DNA of 44,203 nt, from contig NZ_BPQG01000033.1 in assembly GCF_022179125.1 (NCBI RefSeq), forward strand, positions 1-44,203, in the 5' to 3' direction. Made by a program: the position numbers and the translations under genes. This document shows, piece after piece, positions 1 through 7,882 of this stretch. How positions within the stretch are numbered: position 1 is the stretch's first letter; each line of letters opens with the position of its first letter. The notes beneath the pieces are model-generated. The model saw nothing but the letters and a program-made list of their open reading frames with translations. It did not search any database and was not told the origin of the DNA. The DNA comes from Methylobacterium cerastii. GTDB taxonomy: Bacteria > Pseudomonadota > Alphaproteobacteria > Rhizobiales > Beijerinckiaceae.

Positions 1-296
1 CAGCCGATGCAGATGCCGCGCATGAGCTGGTCGTCCTGCTTCTCGTTCGGCGTGCGCGTCCGGCGGTCGTCGGCGGTAGCCGCGCCGGCCCCGGTCGAGG
101 GCGGCATGGTCCGGCCGACACGCGAGGTGTTCGGCGCCGTCACCGTCGAGGCCGCGCCGCCGCCGGTCCCGGTCTCGGCCTGGGCGAGGGCTTGCCCCGC
201 GAGGAAGACTTGCCCCGGGAGGAAGCCTTGCCCCGGGAGGGACGACGCCAGAGCGGCGGCGAGGACGAAGACGGAAATCGGGCGGGTTCTGGACAT
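1..296 (-). CDS. Secreted protein of unknown function, N-terminal part only
   Basis: The gene reads leftward from an ATG at 296-294 and runs off the left edge, so only the first 98 residues are visible. Residues 1-40 look like a signal peptide: MSRTR, then a hydrophobic stretch starting ISVFVLAAALASS, ending near ALAQA. The core is unusual because it holds a repeated LPGQ-F/V-FL motif, encoded by three 18-bp tandem copies at 191-244. The mature part starts Gly/Thr/Ala-rich and becomes charged (DDRRTRTPNEKQDDQLM), ending MRGICIG at the edge. I do not recognise a family. It diverges from the OpgC-like gene over 184 bp that should hold both promoters and in which I see nothing else. Confidence 0.6.
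   Translation of the reverse strand, partial: MSRTRPISVFVLAAALASSLPGQGFLPGQVFLAGQALAQAETGTGGGAASTVTAPNTSRVGRTMPPSTGAGAATADDRRTRTPNEKQDDQLMRGICIG
191..244. repeat. 18-bp tandem repeat, three copies, in signal-peptide codons
   Basis: Three adjacent copies start at 191, 209 and 227, each beginning cttgccccg; the third diverges at its end. The unit is a multiple of three, so gain or loss of a copy would keep the frame of the leftward secreted-protein gene and only change the length of its hydrophobic leader. Confidence 0.85.
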
Positions 297-480
297 CGTG
301 CGCTCCTTGGTCCCGGCGTAACGCGGCTCGCGGCGCGGCGGTTCGACCTGTCGAGCGCCTCGTTCGCGTCCAACCTTTGCAGTCGGGCCTGCGCCGCCGT
401 ATCAGGACCCGCCTTCGCTGCGTCGCGAAGCGCCGACGCCCGCCGAGCCCGCACGCCGAACTTCCGGAGCCGACACCGCG

Positions 481-1572
481 ATGCGGGAACCGAACGCGAT
501 CGACTTCTGGCGGGGGCTCGCCCTCGTCACGATCTTCATCAACCACGTCCCCGGCAACACCTTCGAGCGCTACACCTACTCGCAATACGGCATCTCGGAC
601 GCGGCCGAGCTGTTCGTGTTCCTGGCCGGCTGGTCGATCGGCATCGCCACCCGCGGCCGCGACGGCACCCCTGAGCCGCGCCTGCGCTCGGTCCTGCGCC
701 TGCTGTCGCGCACCATCGAGGTCTACCGGGCGCAGCTCGCCGTGATGGTGATCGCGCTGGCGATGATCGCCGGCACCGCGCTGGTGTTCGACAACCCGCT
801 CATCCTCGAATGGCACAATGCCGGCGGGTTCTTCGCCGACCCGATCCAGACCGTCGTCGGCATGGTCCTGCTGACCCACCAGCTCGGCTTCTTCAACATC
901 CTGCCGCTCTACGTGGTGCTGCTCGGGATCGCGCCGGCCTTCGTGCTGATCGCCCGGCTGAACCGACTCCTGGCGCTGGGGCTCTCGGTCGGGCTCTATC
1001 TCGCCAGCCTGGTCGAGGAGTGGAACCTGCAATCCTGGCCCGGCCAGGGCGACTGGTTCTTCGATCCGTGGTGCTGGCAGCTGCTGCTCGTGCTCGGCTT
1101 CGTCCTGCAGGACTGGAACCGCACCTCGGGCACGCTCCGGCTCTGGTCGCGCCGGCTGTTCCCCCTCGGGATCGCGATCGTCGTGCTCGGGATCGTGCTC
1201 TCCGTGCTGGAGATCCGGCCCGATCCGATGCTGGTGCCGGACCCGCGACTGCTGTTCACCTTCGACAAGACCTACCTGACGCCGGCACGCCTGTTACATT
1301 TCGTGGGCGTCCTTCTCGCGTTCGGCCCGGTCTACGGTATCATCGCGCCTCGGATCCCCTTGATTGTCGGGTATCTTGCGGGCTTGGGCCGGAATTCCCT
1401 GGCCGTGTTCTCCATGGGATCGATCTTGAGCCTCGGCGGCCAGCTCTTGCGGTTTCGGACCGGCGGCGGATTGGTCGTCGACATGATCGTGCTCGCCGTC
1501 GGCATCGTCGGCCTCGGCGCGACGGCGTGGTTCGTGGAATGGCGCGGCCGCAAGCCCCGGGTGGCGTCGTGA
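481..1572 (+). CDS. OpgC-domain membrane acyltransferase
   Basis: A 363-residue polytopic membrane protein of the OpgC family (acyltransferase 3 superfamily). The N-terminal IDFWRGLALVTIFINHVPGN (residues 6-25) is the signature of these proteins, with a His that in this superfamily is needed for acyl transfer. About ten hydrophobic helices follow, and the C-terminus is short and basic (EWRGRKPRVAS). OpgC of Escherichia coli succinylates osmoregulated periplasmic glucans, but no glucan synthase genes (opgG/opgH) are visible here, so the acceptor may be another envelope polysaccharide. The ATG at 481 is preceded only by a weak ccggag. The SGNH-like gene follows after 11 bp and is probably co-transcribed, which resembles the pairing of membrane acyltransferases with periplasmic SGNH partners. 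Confidence 0.85.
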   Translation: MREPNAIDFWRGLALVTIFINHVPGNTFERYTYSQYGISDAAELFVFLAGWSIGIATRGRDGTPEPRLRSVLRLLSRTIEVYRAQLAVMVIALAMIAGTALVFDNPLILEWHNAGGFFADPIQTVVGMVLLTHQLGFFNILPLYVVLLGIAPAFVLIARLNRLLALGLSVGLYLASLVEEWNLQSWPGQGDWFFDPWCWQLLLVLGFVLQDWNRTSGTLRLWSRRLFPLGIAIVVLGIVLSVLEIRPDPMLVPDPRLLFTFDKTYLTPARLLHFVGVLLAFGPVYGIIAPRIPLIVGYLAGLGRNSLAVFSMGSILSLGGQLLRFRTGGGLVVDMIVLAVGIVGLGATAWFVEWRGRKPRVAS

Positions 1573-1583
1573 GGACAGGCGCG

Positions 1584-2498
1584 ATGCACCGGATCGCCGT
1601 CGCATGGCTTCTCGGCCTGCTCGCGGCTTGGCCGGTCGCGCCTTGGCTGGTCGCGGCTTGGCCGGTCGCAGCTCAGGAGGCGCCCCGTGCGCCGGGCGTC
1701 CCGATGGTGGTGTCGCCGCCCTCCGGGGCCGGGAGCAAGGAGGCGGAGCCGGGCGATACGAGCCTGTCGCCGGAATGCCGCGTCCCGGGCTCGCAGCTCT
1801 ACACCCTGTCCCAGCTCCCGGCGGTGAAGGCGGCGTTGCAGAAGAACCGCCCGGTGCGGGTGCTCGCTATCGGCGGCAACGCCGCGCCCGGGGCCTCGGC
1901 GACTTATCCGGTCAAGCTCGAGACGGCGCTGGAGCGTGCGATGCCCAACGTCGACGTGGTGATGGAATATCGCGGCCTCCAGGGCGAGATCGCCTCGGGC
2001 GCGGCCGAGCGGCTGCGCAGCATGGTCGCCGACGTGGAGCCGGACCTCGTGATCTGGCAGGTCGGCACCCACGACGCCCTCGCCCGGGTCGAGCTCGACG
2101 CCTTCACCGACGCGCTCACCGAGACCGTGAAGTGGATCAAGTCGCACGACATCGACGTGGTCCTGGTCGACCCGCTCTACACCGCGAGCCTCGCGGCGGA
2201 CGCCTACTATACCAGCATCGTCCAGTCGGTGCGCACGGTGGCGACGCAGGAGAAGGTGCCGCTGGTGCTGCGCTACGACGCGATGCGCTACCTCGCCGGG
2301 CGCAGCGACAAGGGCGAGGGCCACATGCTCGGCCAGCAGTTCCGCCTCAACGACCTCGGCCTGCGCTGCATGGCCGAGCACGTCAGCCGCGCGATCACGC
2401 TGTCGCTGCAGCAGCCCGAGGCCACCGGAACCGCGGGAGCGACGGCGCCGAAGCCCACCGGTACCGCGGGGGCGACGGCGGTGCCGGCGAGGCCCTGA
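1584..2498 (+). CDS. Secreted SGNH/GDSL-fold protein, catalytic residues apparently lost
   Basis: A 304-residue protein with a signal peptide (residues 1-31, ending AAQ) and an SGNH-hydrolase-like domain at about 88-275. Block I reads VLAIGGNAAPGA (94-105), where active relatives have IGSSSTxG: the nucleophile position is Asn99. Block III is WQVGTHDA (159-166), with His where Asn is usual. The C-terminal block is FRLNDLGLRCMAEH (253-266), where active members have HMND: Arg254 stands at the catalytic His. The overall pattern (YPVKLETAL, DVVLVDP) still places it in the family. It may be a pseudoenzyme acting as binding partner of the OpgC-like acyltransferase 11 bp upstream. The tail has a duplicated TGTAGATA. 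This is eye alignment only; His247 a few residues earlier could be misplaced by an indel. Confidence 0.75.
   Translation: MHRIAVAWLLGLLAAWPVAPWLVAAWPVAAQEAPRAPGVPMVVSPPSGAGSKEAEPGDTSLSPECRVPGSQLYTLSQLPAVKAALQKNRPVRVLAIGGNAAPGASATYPVKLETALERAMPNVDVVMEYRGLQGEIASGAAERLRSMVADVEPDLVIWQVGTHDALARVELDAFTDALTETVKWIKSHDIDVVLVDPLYTASLAADAYYTSIVQSVRTVATQEKVPLVLRYDAMRYLAGRSDKGEGHMLGQQFRLNDLGLRCMAEHVSRAITLSLQQPEATGTAGATAPKPTGTAGATAVPARP
1625..1669. repeat. 15-bp tandem repeat, three copies, in signal-peptide codons
   Basis: Copies at 1625, 1640 and 1655; the first and third are identical (ggcttggccggtcgc) and the middle one differs at two positions. They encode the duplicated AAWPVA/PWLVA stretch of the SGNH-like protein's signal peptide and preserve the reading frame. 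Confidence 0.85.
2422..2483. repeat. 33-bp direct repeat in the 3' end of the SGNH-like gene
   Basis: Two copies, at about 2422-2450 and 2455-2483, start ccaccgg(a/t)accgcggg and encode the TGTAGATA motif twice. The period is 33 bp, so the frame is kept. Confidence 0.75.
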
Positions 2499-2550
2499 CG
2501 CCGGCAAAGCCCTGACGTTGGTAAGACCCTGACGTCGGTAAGACCCTGAC
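2493..2550. repeat. 17-bp tandem repeat spanning the SGNH-like stop codon
   Basis: Copies start at 2493, 2510 and 2527 with a partial fourth at 2544. Each begins ccctgacg and ends near ggtaaga or ggcaaag. The first copy contains the stop codon TGA (2496-2498). The period is not a multiple of three, so the array is not itself coding. Confidence 0.85.
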
Positions 2551-2627
2551 CCTGCCCCATTAACCCCGCCGCAACGGCGGCCGGGTTAGGGCTCGGGGCC
2601 GATCCGCGCGGGATCGAGGAGGCGGAC

Positions 2628-3974
2628 ATGGCGGCGGCGACCCTCGGCTCGGCCGTCCACCGCCTGCGCGCCGCCGCGACCGGCCCCGCCCGCACCGCCC
2701 TCGACGTGTTCGCGATCCGCATCGCCTCGGCCGGCTTCGCCTACGGCGCGCAGGTGCTCACCGCCCGGCTGATGGGCTGGCAGGAATACGGCATCTTCGC
2801 CACGGTCTGGGTCTGGACCGCGATGATCGGCCATTCGGTCACGCTCGGCCTGTCGCAGGGCGCCTGCCGCTTCCTGCCGGTCGACCAGGCCCGCGGCGAC
2901 CTCGACCACGCCCGCGGCTACCTCGTGGCCGGCGCCGTCGCGATCGGCGCGGCCGCCCTCCTCGTCGCCGGGGTGGGTGCCGCGATCCTGACGCTGCGGC
3001 CCGATTGGGTCGCCGGGCCCTATCGGGCGCCGCTCCTCGTCGGCGCGCTGGTGCTGCCGCTGTTCGCGCTCCAGGACTTCCTCGAAGGCCTCGCCCGCAG
3101 CCAGAACTGGGCGGTGCTGGCGATCGCCCCGCCCTACCTCGTGCGCCAGACCGTGATGATGGTCGCGATGGTCGCCGCGATCCTGCTCGGGGCGCCCGCC
3201 CACGCCTGGGTCGCGATGGCCTGCATGCTCGCCGCCGCGATCCTGTCGGTGGCGATCCAGGCGACGCTCGTGATCGCGCGGATGGCGCGCACCCTGCCCA
3301 AGGGCCCGCGCCGCTACCGCTGGCGCCACTGGCTCGGCGCCAGCCTGCCGATCGCGCTGATCGACCTGGCCAACGCCGGCTTCACCTTCGTCGACGTGGT
3401 GGTGCTCGGCTTCCTGATGCCGCCCTCGGCGGTCGGCCTGTACTTCGCCGCGACGCGCATCCAGCAATTCGTCGTGTTCGTGCACTTCGCCGCCGTCGCC
3501 GCCACCGCGCAGCGCTTCAGCGCGGCGCATGCGGTCGGCGACTGGGCGACGCTTTCCTGGCTTGTGCGCCTGCAGGGCCGCGGCACCCTGGCGGCCACCG
3601 CCCTCGTGGCGCTCGCCGTCGTCGCCGCGAGCCCCCTGCTGCTGGCGATGTTCGGCCCGCAATTCTCCGACAGCATCCCGATCCTCGCCGTGCTCGCCGC
3701 CGGCAGCGTCGCCGCGAGCCTGTTCGGCCCGGGTGAGGATCTGCTGACCATGCTCGGCGGCGAGCGGCTCTGCGCCGGCATCACCCTGGCGATGCTGGCG
3801 GTGGCCGTCGGCGCCTGCCTGCTCCTCGTGCCGCATCTCGGGGTGATCGGCGCGGCGCTCGGGATGGCGCTGACCACGATCCTGCGCGCCGGCATCCTGG
3901 CGCTGGCGGCGCACCGCGTCCACGGCCTCTCGACCCCGGTCTGGACCGGCCTTTTCACGGCGAACCCGCGATGA
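2628..3974 (+). CDS. Wzx-like polysaccharide flippase (MOP superfamily)
   Basis: A 448-residue integral membrane protein with roughly 12 hydrophobic helices. It resembles lipopolysaccharide/exopolysaccharide transporters of the PST/Wzx group, which flip lipid-linked sugar units across the inner membrane. The N-terminal FAIRIASAGFAYGAQVLTAR followed by EYGIFATVWVW is typical of this family. The ATG at 2628 has a strong gaggagg 5 bp upstream. It follows the SGNH-like gene after 129 bp, including the 17-bp repeats, and overlaps the next gene by 4 bp (ATGA), which implies translational coupling. The transported substrate cannot be read from the sequence; its neighbours suggest an envelope or extracellular polysaccharide that is acylated. 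Confidence 0.82.
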   Translation: MAAATLGSAVHRLRAAATGPARTALDVFAIRIASAGFAYGAQVLTARLMGWQEYGIFATVWVWTAMIGHSVTLGLSQGACRFLPVDQARGDLDHARGYLVAGAVAIGAAALLVAGVGAAILTLRPDWVAGPYRAPLLVGALVLPLFALQDFLEGLARSQNWAVLAIAPPYLVRQTVMMVAMVAAILLGAPAHAWVAMACMLAAAILSVAIQATLVIARMARTLPKGPRRYRWRHWLGASLPIALIDLANAGFTFVDVVVLGFLMPPSAVGLYFAATRIQQFVVFVHFAAVAATAQRFSAAHAVGDWATLSWLVRLQGRGTLAATALVALAVVAASPLLLAMFGPQFSDSIPILAVLAAGSVAASLFGPGEDLLTMLGGERLCAGITLAMLAVAVGACLLLVPHLGVIGAALGMALTTILRAGILALAAHRVHGLSTPVWTGLFTANPR

Positions 3975-5110
3975 TCTCCGCCGTCCACATGCCCGCGATC
4001 GAGGCCGGCCCGTCCGACGCGCCGGATGCGGCCGAATGGGACGACCTGTTCGCGCGGGCGCGGGCGCCGCATCCGCACTACGCCCGCCACGTCGTCGCCG
4101 CGCATCAGCGCGCCGGCCTCGCCCCCGAGGCCCTGCGCTTCGTCACAATCCGCCGCGCGGGCCGGCTCGAAGCCGCCCTGCCCTACGGAATCGCGCGCGA
4201 TGTCAGCGCGCTCGGGGGCCGGGTCGCGCGGCCCTTCCTGTCGCCCTTCGTCACCGCGACCGCGCCCCTCGTCGCCGACGGCCCGGCACGGGACGCCGTG
4301 CTCGACGCCCTCGTCGCGGGCCTCGCAGCCGCCTCCGGCGGCCGGGCTTGGCGTTGGCCGCTGCTGCCCCTCGACGGCCCGGCCGGCGCCGGCCTCGTCG
4401 CCGCGATGGACCGCGCCGGCTGGCGACGCGCCACGGTGGCCGCGTTCGCGCGCCCGGTGCTCGACCGGCGCGCGAGCCACGACGCGTTCCTGGAGGGCCA
4501 CCCGCACAAGGGCCGCCTGAAGGACCTCCGCCGCCGCGCCAAGCGCCTCGGCGAGGCCGGCGCGGTGACCTTCGCGACCGCGACTGCCGGCCCCGACCTC
4601 GACCAAGCGGTCGCGGCCTTCCTCGCGCTGGAGCGCGTGGGCTGGAAGGGCGCGGCCGGCACGGCGATGGCCTGCCGCCCGGAGCACGCGGCCTTCGCGC
4701 GCGCGCTGTTCGGGCAGAAGGAGGGGCCGGCGCAGGGGCCGGTCGGCGCCCGCGCGGACATCCTGGCGCTGGACGGCAGGCCGGTGGCGATCAGCCTCGC
4801 GCTCGTCGGCGGCGGCGTCGCGACGCTTCTGAAGACCGCCTACGACGAGGACCAGCGCGCCTGCGCCCCGGGCTTGCTGCTGGAGGCCGAGATCGTGCGC
4901 GCCTGCCACGACGACGCCTTCGCCGACAGGCTCGATTCGGCGACGCTCGCGGGCTCGGCGCTCGAAGGCCTCTACCGCGAGCGCGAGACCGTGGCCGAGA
5001 TCATCGCGATACCGCCGGGGCGCGACGCGCTCTCGCTGGAGCGCCGGGTCGCCCTCGCCCGCTTCGAGCATCGAGCCCGCGACGAGGCCAGGCGGCGGCT
5101 CGGCCGCTGA
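3971..5110 (+). CDS. BioF2/CelD-like GNAT acetyltransferase
   Basis: A 379-residue soluble protein of the BioF2-like acetyltransferase group, also called the cellulose-biosynthesis CelD family. The GNAT-like second half includes a basic HKGRLKDLRRRAKRLGE stretch at about residues 178-194, then the ALDGRPVAISLALVGGGV strand pair and a TAYDEDQRACAPGLLLEAE segment that corresponds to the acyl-CoA binding loop of the fold. Members often lie in exopolysaccharide clusters and are thought to acylate sugars or lipid carriers. The 4-bp overlap with the flippase gene supports a shared pathway. It meets the leftward gene at 5138 after only 27 bp; no clear terminator is seen there. Confidence 0.78.
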   Translation: MISAVHMPAIEAGPSDAPDAAEWDDLFARARAPHPHYARHVVAAHQRAGLAPEALRFVTIRRAGRLEAALPYGIARDVSALGGRVARPFLSPFVTATAPLVADGPARDAVLDALVAGLAAASGGRAWRWPLLPLDGPAGAGLVAAMDRAGWRRATVAAFARPVLDRRASHDAFLEGHPHKGRLKDLRRRAKRLGEAGAVTFATATAGPDLDQAVAAFLALERVGWKGAAGTAMACRPEHAAFARALFGQKEGPAQGPVGARADILALDGRPVAISLALVGGGVATLLKTAYDEDQRACAPGLLLEAEIVRACHDDAFADRLDSATLAGSALEGLYRERETVAEIIAIPPGRDALSLERRVALARFEHRARDEARRRLGR

Positions 5111-5137
5111 CGCGTTTTATCGAAAATCGCGCCGCCG

Positions 5138-5578
5138 TCACGCGCGCCGGCGGCGCCAGCCGTCGAAGAAGGCGGGGTCCGTCAGCCCCGCGGCGAGCAC
5201 GCCGAACAGCCCGAGATGCAGGCCGAGCGCCGCGAGCCCGACCCCATGCAGCGACCACAGGGCGACGGCCCCGCCCAGCATCGACGGCGGCCCCGCCACG
5301 TAGGCGAATCTGCGCCAGCCCGCGGCCGGCCGCCCGAGCCGCCAGAGGCAGGCCGCGAGCGCGGCCAACGCCAGACCGCCCTTGATCAGGGCCATGCAGC
5401 GGATCACCCGGACGAGATCCGGATCGATCGCAACAGCAGGCGCCCGCACGACCCCGATCGTCCCGGCGACGAGCGCGGCGGCGGCGGCCACGACCAGCAC
5501 CGGGCGCGGCCCGAGCCCGATCGCGACGCGTGCGGGAAACACCGTCGCGTCCGGGGCGAAAGCTGTGGGGACCCGCAT
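5138..5578 (-). CDS. Small membrane protein of unknown function
   Basis: A 146-residue protein read from the ATG at 5578-5576. It shows about four hydrophobic helices (VLVVAAAAALVAGTIGVV, a segment around MALIKGGLALAALAACL, then two in the GGAVALWSLHG to GLFGVLAAG region) and a strongly basic C-terminus GWRRRRA, which by the positive-inside rule would be cytoplasmic. I do not recognise a family. The frame stays open upstream to 5917, but that extension has the low-complexity look of non-coding GC-rich DNA, so I take the internal ATG. The kinase gene ends 203 bp upstream on the same strand; the gap between them shows no other gene. Confidence 0.6.
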   Translation of the reverse strand: MRVPTAFAPDATVFPARVAIGLGPRPVLVVAAAAALVAGTIGVVRAPAVAIDPDLVRVIRCMALIKGGLALAALAACLWRLGRPAAGWRRFAYVAGPPSMLGGAVALWSLHGVGLAALGLHLGLFGVLAAGLTDPAFFDGWRRRRA

Positions 5579-5780
5579 CGATGCCTCCGCGTGCGTCCAG
5601 GATCGGCTTTGGGCTACCCCCGGCGGGGGTCGCGTCTCAGTGTGAACGTCGGCCAGGCGGTGCGCAACGCATGCATTTCTGCCGGTCCGCTTCGAGCCGA
5701 AAAGATCATCGCGCAGGCCCAGGCAGCCCCCACGATCGGACATTCCACCCGCGCGATCCGATTGGATCGCAGCGCCACCC

Positions 5781-7187
5781 TCATGCGAGGATGGACGACG
5801 GAAGGCGTACCGTGAACGTCGTGCCCTGGGCGTTGGTCGCGGTCGCGAGAATGCCGTCGATCTGGCGCACGAAGGCTTCGACGAAGCGCGAGCCGAGTCC
5901 CGAGCCGGATGGCCCACCGCCGGTGACCACGAGACCGGCGCCGTTGTCGCTGACGGTCAGGGCGACCTCACCCTCACGCCGGTCGAACCCGAGGACGATC
6001 TGACCTTTCCCGTCAGGGAACGCGTACTTGACCGCATTCGTCGCGAGCTCGTTGACGATCAGTCCGATCGTCACCGCGTGATCGGGATCGATCGACAGCG
6101 GCTCCGCGGAGACGGAGATCGTGACGTGCGAGCCCTCCCCCAGAAGACTGGCGCGCAAGCTCGTGGCGATGCCGGTGAGGTAGGTGTCCATCGGGACCGG
6201 GCCGAGCGCGGCGGAGCGCGCGATGACATCGTACAGCTGGGCGACCGCACCGATCCGAGCCTGCATGGCCCGGTAGCCTTCCCGGCACGGTTCGGCCGCC
6301 CGGCGGGCCTCGTAGGATACGAAGGAGGTGATGACCGTCAGGCTGTTCTTGATCCGATGGGCCAGCTCGGTCGACAGCATCTCGCGATGCCGTTCGAGCA
6401 TCCGCGCCTCGGTCACGTCCTCGAACACCACCAGCATCCGGGTGACGTGATCGCCGGGGCGGAACACCTTGCGGGCGTTCAGCTTGAAGATTCGTCTTCC
6501 GAGGCCCGGAAATTCGTCCTCGATCTCGAAGCCGTCGAAGGCCTCCTCGTCCGGGACCACGCGCGCCAACAGCGCCTGCAGCTTCCCGATCTTCCATTGC
6601 CCCTGCGACAGGTCGTGAAGCTTATGGCCGATCACGGCTTCGGCGGGCACGTCGAAGAGCTGCAGGAAGGCGCGGCTCGCGGTGGTCACCCGCATGTCGC
6701 CTTCGAGGATCAGGAGCGGATCCCGAATGGTATCGACGACGTTCTGGGCAAGTTCCCAGGTGCGTTCGCTTTCGCGTCGCGCTTCGCGCGCCTCCGTCAC
6801 GTCCTCGATGGCCAGCAGAAGCCGCTCTGTGCCGTCGCCCGGGCGGTAGACCTTGCGGGCGTTGAGAAGCATGACCTTGCGACCGATCCCGGGGAAGTCG
6901 TGCTCGACCTCATAGGCCTCGACGACCTGGTCATCGGGGATGATCGTGCCGAGCAGGTCTCGGAGAGCCGGAATGTCCCACTGGTCGTTGCCGAGCTCGA
7001 ACAACCGCTGCCCGATGGTGTCCTCGACCGTCACGCCGAAGGTGCGGCAGAACGCGCGATTGGCCGACCGGACGCGCAGATCCCCGTCGAGCACCAGAAG
7101 ACCGGTCGGGATGGTTTCGACGATGTCGTTGGCGCTGATGGCGTTCATGCCGGCCCATCCATCCGGATCTCCGCCGTCTTCCTGCAT
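5781..7187 (-). CDS. Sensor histidine kinase with two tandem PAS domains (HisKA_2 type)
   Basis: A 468-residue cytoplasmic kinase with no membrane segment. Two PAS domains (about residues 20-130 and 146-259) are near-copies: both have a DQW or GQW motif, a (V/I)IPD or VVPD segment, and LNARKV(Y/F)RPGD followed by EDVTEAR. The phosphoacceptor region is ELAHRIKNSLTVI, with His277. The ATPase has an N-box NELATNAVKYAF (379-390) and the G1 motif DNGAGL. This is the HisKA_2/HWE-like class common in alphaproteobacteria, often linked to light or general stress signalling. I chose the ATG at 7187-7185, preceded by gagg at about 9 bp, over an upstream TTG at 7220. No response regulator lies nearby, so it is an orphan; the signal is unknown. 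Confidence 0.85.
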   Translation of the reverse strand: MQEDGGDPDGWAGMNAISANDIVETIPTGLLVLDGDLRVRSANRAFCRTFGVTVEDTIGQRLFELGNDQWDIPALRDLLGTIIPDDQVVEAYEVEHDFPGIGRKVMLLNARKVYRPGDGTERLLLAIEDVTEAREARRESERTWELAQNVVDTIRDPLLILEGDMRVTTASRAFLQLFDVPAEAVIGHKLHDLSQGQWKIGKLQALLARVVPDEEAFDGFEIEDEFPGLGRRIFKLNARKVFRPGDHVTRMLVVFEDVTEARMLERHREMLSTELAHRIKNSLTVITSFVSYEARRAAEPCREGYRAMQARIGAVAQLYDVIARSAALGPVPMDTYLTGIATSLRASLLGEGSHVTISVSAEPLSIDPDHAVTIGLIVNELATNAVKYAFPDGKGQIVLGFDRREGEVALTVSDNGAGLVVTGGGPSGSGLGSRFVEAFVRQIDGILATATNAQGTTFTVRLPSSILA

Positions 7188-7445
7188 GGCGGTCGTCCTC
7201 GAATCGTTATGGCTCTTCAAGCAGTAGACCGCGACCGACCGACATCATAGATCCTTCGGCAGACAGCCCCGACGCCAGCCGACATTCCCGATGCCCAGCG
7301 TGCGAACGTCGGCCTTTTGCATCCTACAGGTCGATCGCTACGCCACGATCGGGTCGAGACCAGCCGGTCGAGCAGGCTCGCGTTTCAATCCGAGGCTCGA
7401 CGCCGAGGACAAATTCGCCCCCCCGGCCGGCGGCGTTCGTCCCGC

Positions 7446-7766
7446 TCAGCCCGGCGGGATCACCTCGATCTGCAGGCCGCCGTAATAGGCCGCGAGGTTG
7501 GCGATGTCGGCATCCGACAGGTCTTTGGCCACGACCGACATCACCGGGTTCTGCCGGGTGCCGTCGCGATACTCGGTGAGCGCCTTCACGAGGTAGACCT
7601 CGACCTGGCCGGCGAGGTTCGGCGCCTCGGGCAGCTTCGAGAGCCCGTCCATCCCGTGGCAGGTCTGGCAGGCGGTGGCGCGTTTCCGGCCCGCCGCCGC
7701 GTCGCCGGCCTGGGCGAGGGCGGGCGCGACGGCGAGGATCAGGGCGAAGGCGGCGAGGCGGATCAT
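7446..7766 (-). CDS. Periplasmic class I cytochrome c
   Basis: A 106-residue protein with a signal peptide (residues 1-20, ending ALAQA) and one haem c site CQTCH at 33-37, followed by GMDG. The likely axial Met is in NPVMSVVAKDLSDADIANLA (Met76), as in cytochrome c553/c4-like proteins. It lies downstream of, and in the same direction as, the PQQ-type sugar dehydrogenase (231-bp gap holding a 12-bp repeat array). It may carry electrons from that enzyme to the respiratory chain. The partnership is inferred from proximity and the usual need of such dehydrogenases for an acceptor. The frame is open upstream to 7982, but the ATG at 7766 gives a clean signal peptide. Confidence 0.85.
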   Translation of the reverse strand: MIRLAAFALILAVAPALAQAGDAAAGRKRATACQTCHGMDGLSKLPEAPNLAGQVEVYLVKALTEYRDGTRQNPVMSVVAKDLSDADIANLAAYYGGLQIEVIPPG

Positions 7767-7882
7767 GCGGGGACCGGGCGGGTGCGAGCCTGTGGACGTT
7801 CGAGAATGCGCATCGCCCGCACGCCGCCGAGCCCGGGATCGGCACCCCGGCCGCACGCGCCGGGCGAGCCCGGCGCGTGCGT

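Noticed and set aside
5579-5917. N-terminal extension of the small membrane protein
   Set aside because: The extra 113 residues overlap the end of the kinase gene and look like random GC-rich translation.
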